NCBI GenBank assembly: GCA_017449265.1
Contig: JAFSJW010000089.1
Coordinates: forward strand, 62,001-126,000
Length of the DNA: 64,000 nt
Direction: 5' to 3'
DNA from: Treponema sp.
GTDB taxonomy: Bacteria; Spirochaetota; Spirochaetia; Treponematales; Treponemataceae
Position 1 is the first letter of the stretch. Each line of letters opens with the position of its first letter. Positions 63,056-64,000 of the stretch are shown in pieces. The position numbers and the translations under genes were made by a program. Below the pieces are notes generated by a model that was given only the letters and a program-made list of their open reading frames with translations, had not been told where the DNA came from and searched no databases.

Positions 63056-63886
63056 ATGATTTCAGCTCTTTCTTCTCTCTCAGACGAAGACAAAAAAATC
63101 TTCGATGAATATTGCGAAAATCACTTTGGCTCTTTTAATGAAAATCCGGATGATGATTTATCTTTTCTGATTTTTTGGCGGGAGTTCGTTTCAGCGTGCA
63201 AAAAAGACGGAGCTGCTAATGCCATAAACACAATGCTCGTTCCCAATATGCCAGTTACTTTTAAGCAAGCAGAAAAAATTTCAGCCGAAATTTACAATTC
63301 CGTTGCCGGAGAAATTCCTGTCATAAAAATCAGGAACACGGATGATTTTGAGAATCTTGTCACGAATTTGTTTTATAAAGGGAAAAGACCTGAAAACATA
63401 AGCTCAACGGGGGCTTCGTTCGTGTCCGGAAAAAAAACGCAGTTCATAATCCTTTCGCAAAAGCCCTACAGCAATGTTTCGGCAAAAACGCTCGGACTGA
63501 ACGAAACCGAATGGCTTGAAAAATCTCTTCAAATCAGGCTTGAGCATGAGTGCACTCATTTTTTCACAAAAAAATTTTTCGGAACTGCGCAAAATCATCT
63601 TCACGATGAGCTAGTTGCGGATTTTTTCGGAATTACCTCTGCGTTCGGTTTTTACAAGGCGGAATATTTTGAATATTTCATGGGAATAAAAGGAAACGAA
63701 GGAAGCCGAATTTCGTGCTACATTCCAAAAAGCTCGGAAAATCTTTTTGCCGCCCTAAAAGAAACTGCATCACGCGCAGCATCATACATTGAAGATTTGT
63801 CAAAAAAAGAAGATTTCAATGCTCTTTCAAAGAAAGAAAAAATCCGACTCCTGTGCGAGATGAATATTCTGAGGCAAAACGACTAA
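63056..63886 (+). CDS. Putative zinc metallopeptidase (HECTH motif), unknown family
   Basis: 276 residues, cytoplasmic. RLEHECTHFFTKKFF contains HExxH (zinc ligands and general base) and the following NHLHDELVADFFG offers a Glu ligand 20-25 residues later, as in gluzincins. The N-terminal half (FDEYCENHFGSFNENPDDDLSFLIFWREF) is helical and not recognised. An immunity or regulatory protease role is possible but unsupported. An extended -10 lies 6 bases before the ATG and no ribosome site is seen. Confidence 0.6.
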   Translation: MISALSSLSDEDKKIFDEYCENHFGSFNENPDDDLSFLIFWREFVSACKKDGAANAINTMLVPNMPVTFKQAEKISAEIYNSVAGEIPVIKIRNTDDFENLVTNLFYKGKRPENISSTGASFVSGKKTQFIILSQKPYSNVSAKTLGLNETEWLEKSLQIRLEHECTHFFTKKFFGTAQNHLHDELVADFFGITSAFGFYKAEYFEYFMGIKGNEGSRISCYIPKSSENLFAALKETASRAASYIEDLSKKEDFNALSKKEKIRLLCEMNILRQND

Positions 63887-63891
63887 CCACA

Positions 63892-63914
63892 GAAAACTTC
63901 AGGCAGCTCTACTT
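63892..63914. repeat. Degenerate half-copy of the dispersed hairpin repeat
   Basis: GAAAACTTCAGGCAGCTCTACTT matches the right half of the repeat loosely (loop CTTCAG, end CAGCTCTA). It lies between converging genes. Confidence 0.4.
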
Positions 63915-64000
63915 TTTATAAGCTTCAAAAATTAAATTTGTCTTAAATTCTCTTTCTTGCTTAAGGACTTTCATTTCCGAAAGTTTTTCCATAATCATTT
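63909..64000 (-). CDS. C-terminal fragment of an unidentified gene cut by the window edge
   Basis: An open frame on the minus strand runs from the right edge to TAG at 63909-63911, encoding EKLSEMKVLKQEREFK and ending LIFEAYKK. Too short to assign; the hydrophobic strand before the stop is compatible with many enzymes, including methyltransferases. Confidence 0.4.
   Translation of the reverse strand, partial: MIMEKLSEMKVLKQEREFKTNLIFEAYKK

Overview
The window looks like a chromosome segment of a host-associated, anaerobic Treponema-type spirochaete. This is inferred from gene content, not from any database match: a molybdenum formate dehydrogenase, TRAP transport, a secreted pectate lyase, spirochaete-style lipoprotein signals, a FliM-like protein and a DUF115/Maf protein (both motility-linked families), and A+T-rich intergenic DNA full of hairpin repeats. 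No phage, insertion sequence, CRISPR array or rRNA operon was seen. Three tRNA genes are present (Asp-GTC, Pro-CGG, Pro-GGG).

Layout. 0-4 kb: formate dehydrogenase alpha subunit and a GltD-like flavoprotein. 4-9 kb: envelope trio of LolA-like protein, RND exporter and beta-barrel. 9-18 kb: acetyltransferase, PBP1C, two tRNAs, FliM-like protein, then a parvulin foldase / Maf / TrpC-TrpF run. 18-25.5 kb: secreted protein, modular pectate lyase, porin-like barrel, then a cobalamin riboswitch controlling a periplasmic cobaltochelatase that appears split from its C-terminal domain at an A9 tract. 25.5-30 kb: MscL and a CstA/STAS operon. 30-35 kb: DctPQM TRAP transporter and CreD. 35-39 kb: ECF sigma factor, a 70-residue protein with a RiPP-leader-like motif, TolC and a LivJ-like lipoprotein.

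39-56.5 kb is the most unusual part: a metal- and efflux-related island. It contains a ZIP transporter, DUF3793 protein, flavodoxin, an HMA2-type protein, a P1B ATPase with an SCA motif (P1B-6 type, as in FezB of ferrosome loci), a FezA-like small membrane protein, a TetR regulator, two methyltransferases, enolase, a GGDEF protein, an ABC exporter pair, a second TetR regulator and a second RND exporter. Two palindrome families tie it together: ATAACA-N-TGTTAT, usually between -35 and -10, and GTTAG-N6-CTAAC, just downstream of -10. The first family in relaxed form also precedes the RND trio at 8.9 kb.

56.5-61.5 kb: two NHLM-type peptide exporters, one with a C39 peptidase, without a nearby HlyD partner or obvious precursor. 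61.6-64 kb: a lipoprotein HAD phosphatase whose promoter region matches that of the ECF sigma operon, a putative zinc peptidase, and a truncated gene at the edge.

Dispersed signals: at least eight copies of a ~38-bp hairpin repeat (arms GCTGTTCGGAAA/TTTCCGAACAGC), low-complexity in-frame insertions in three ABC transporters, and many genes whose -10 box lies only 6-11 bases before the start codon, suggesting leaderless mRNAs.
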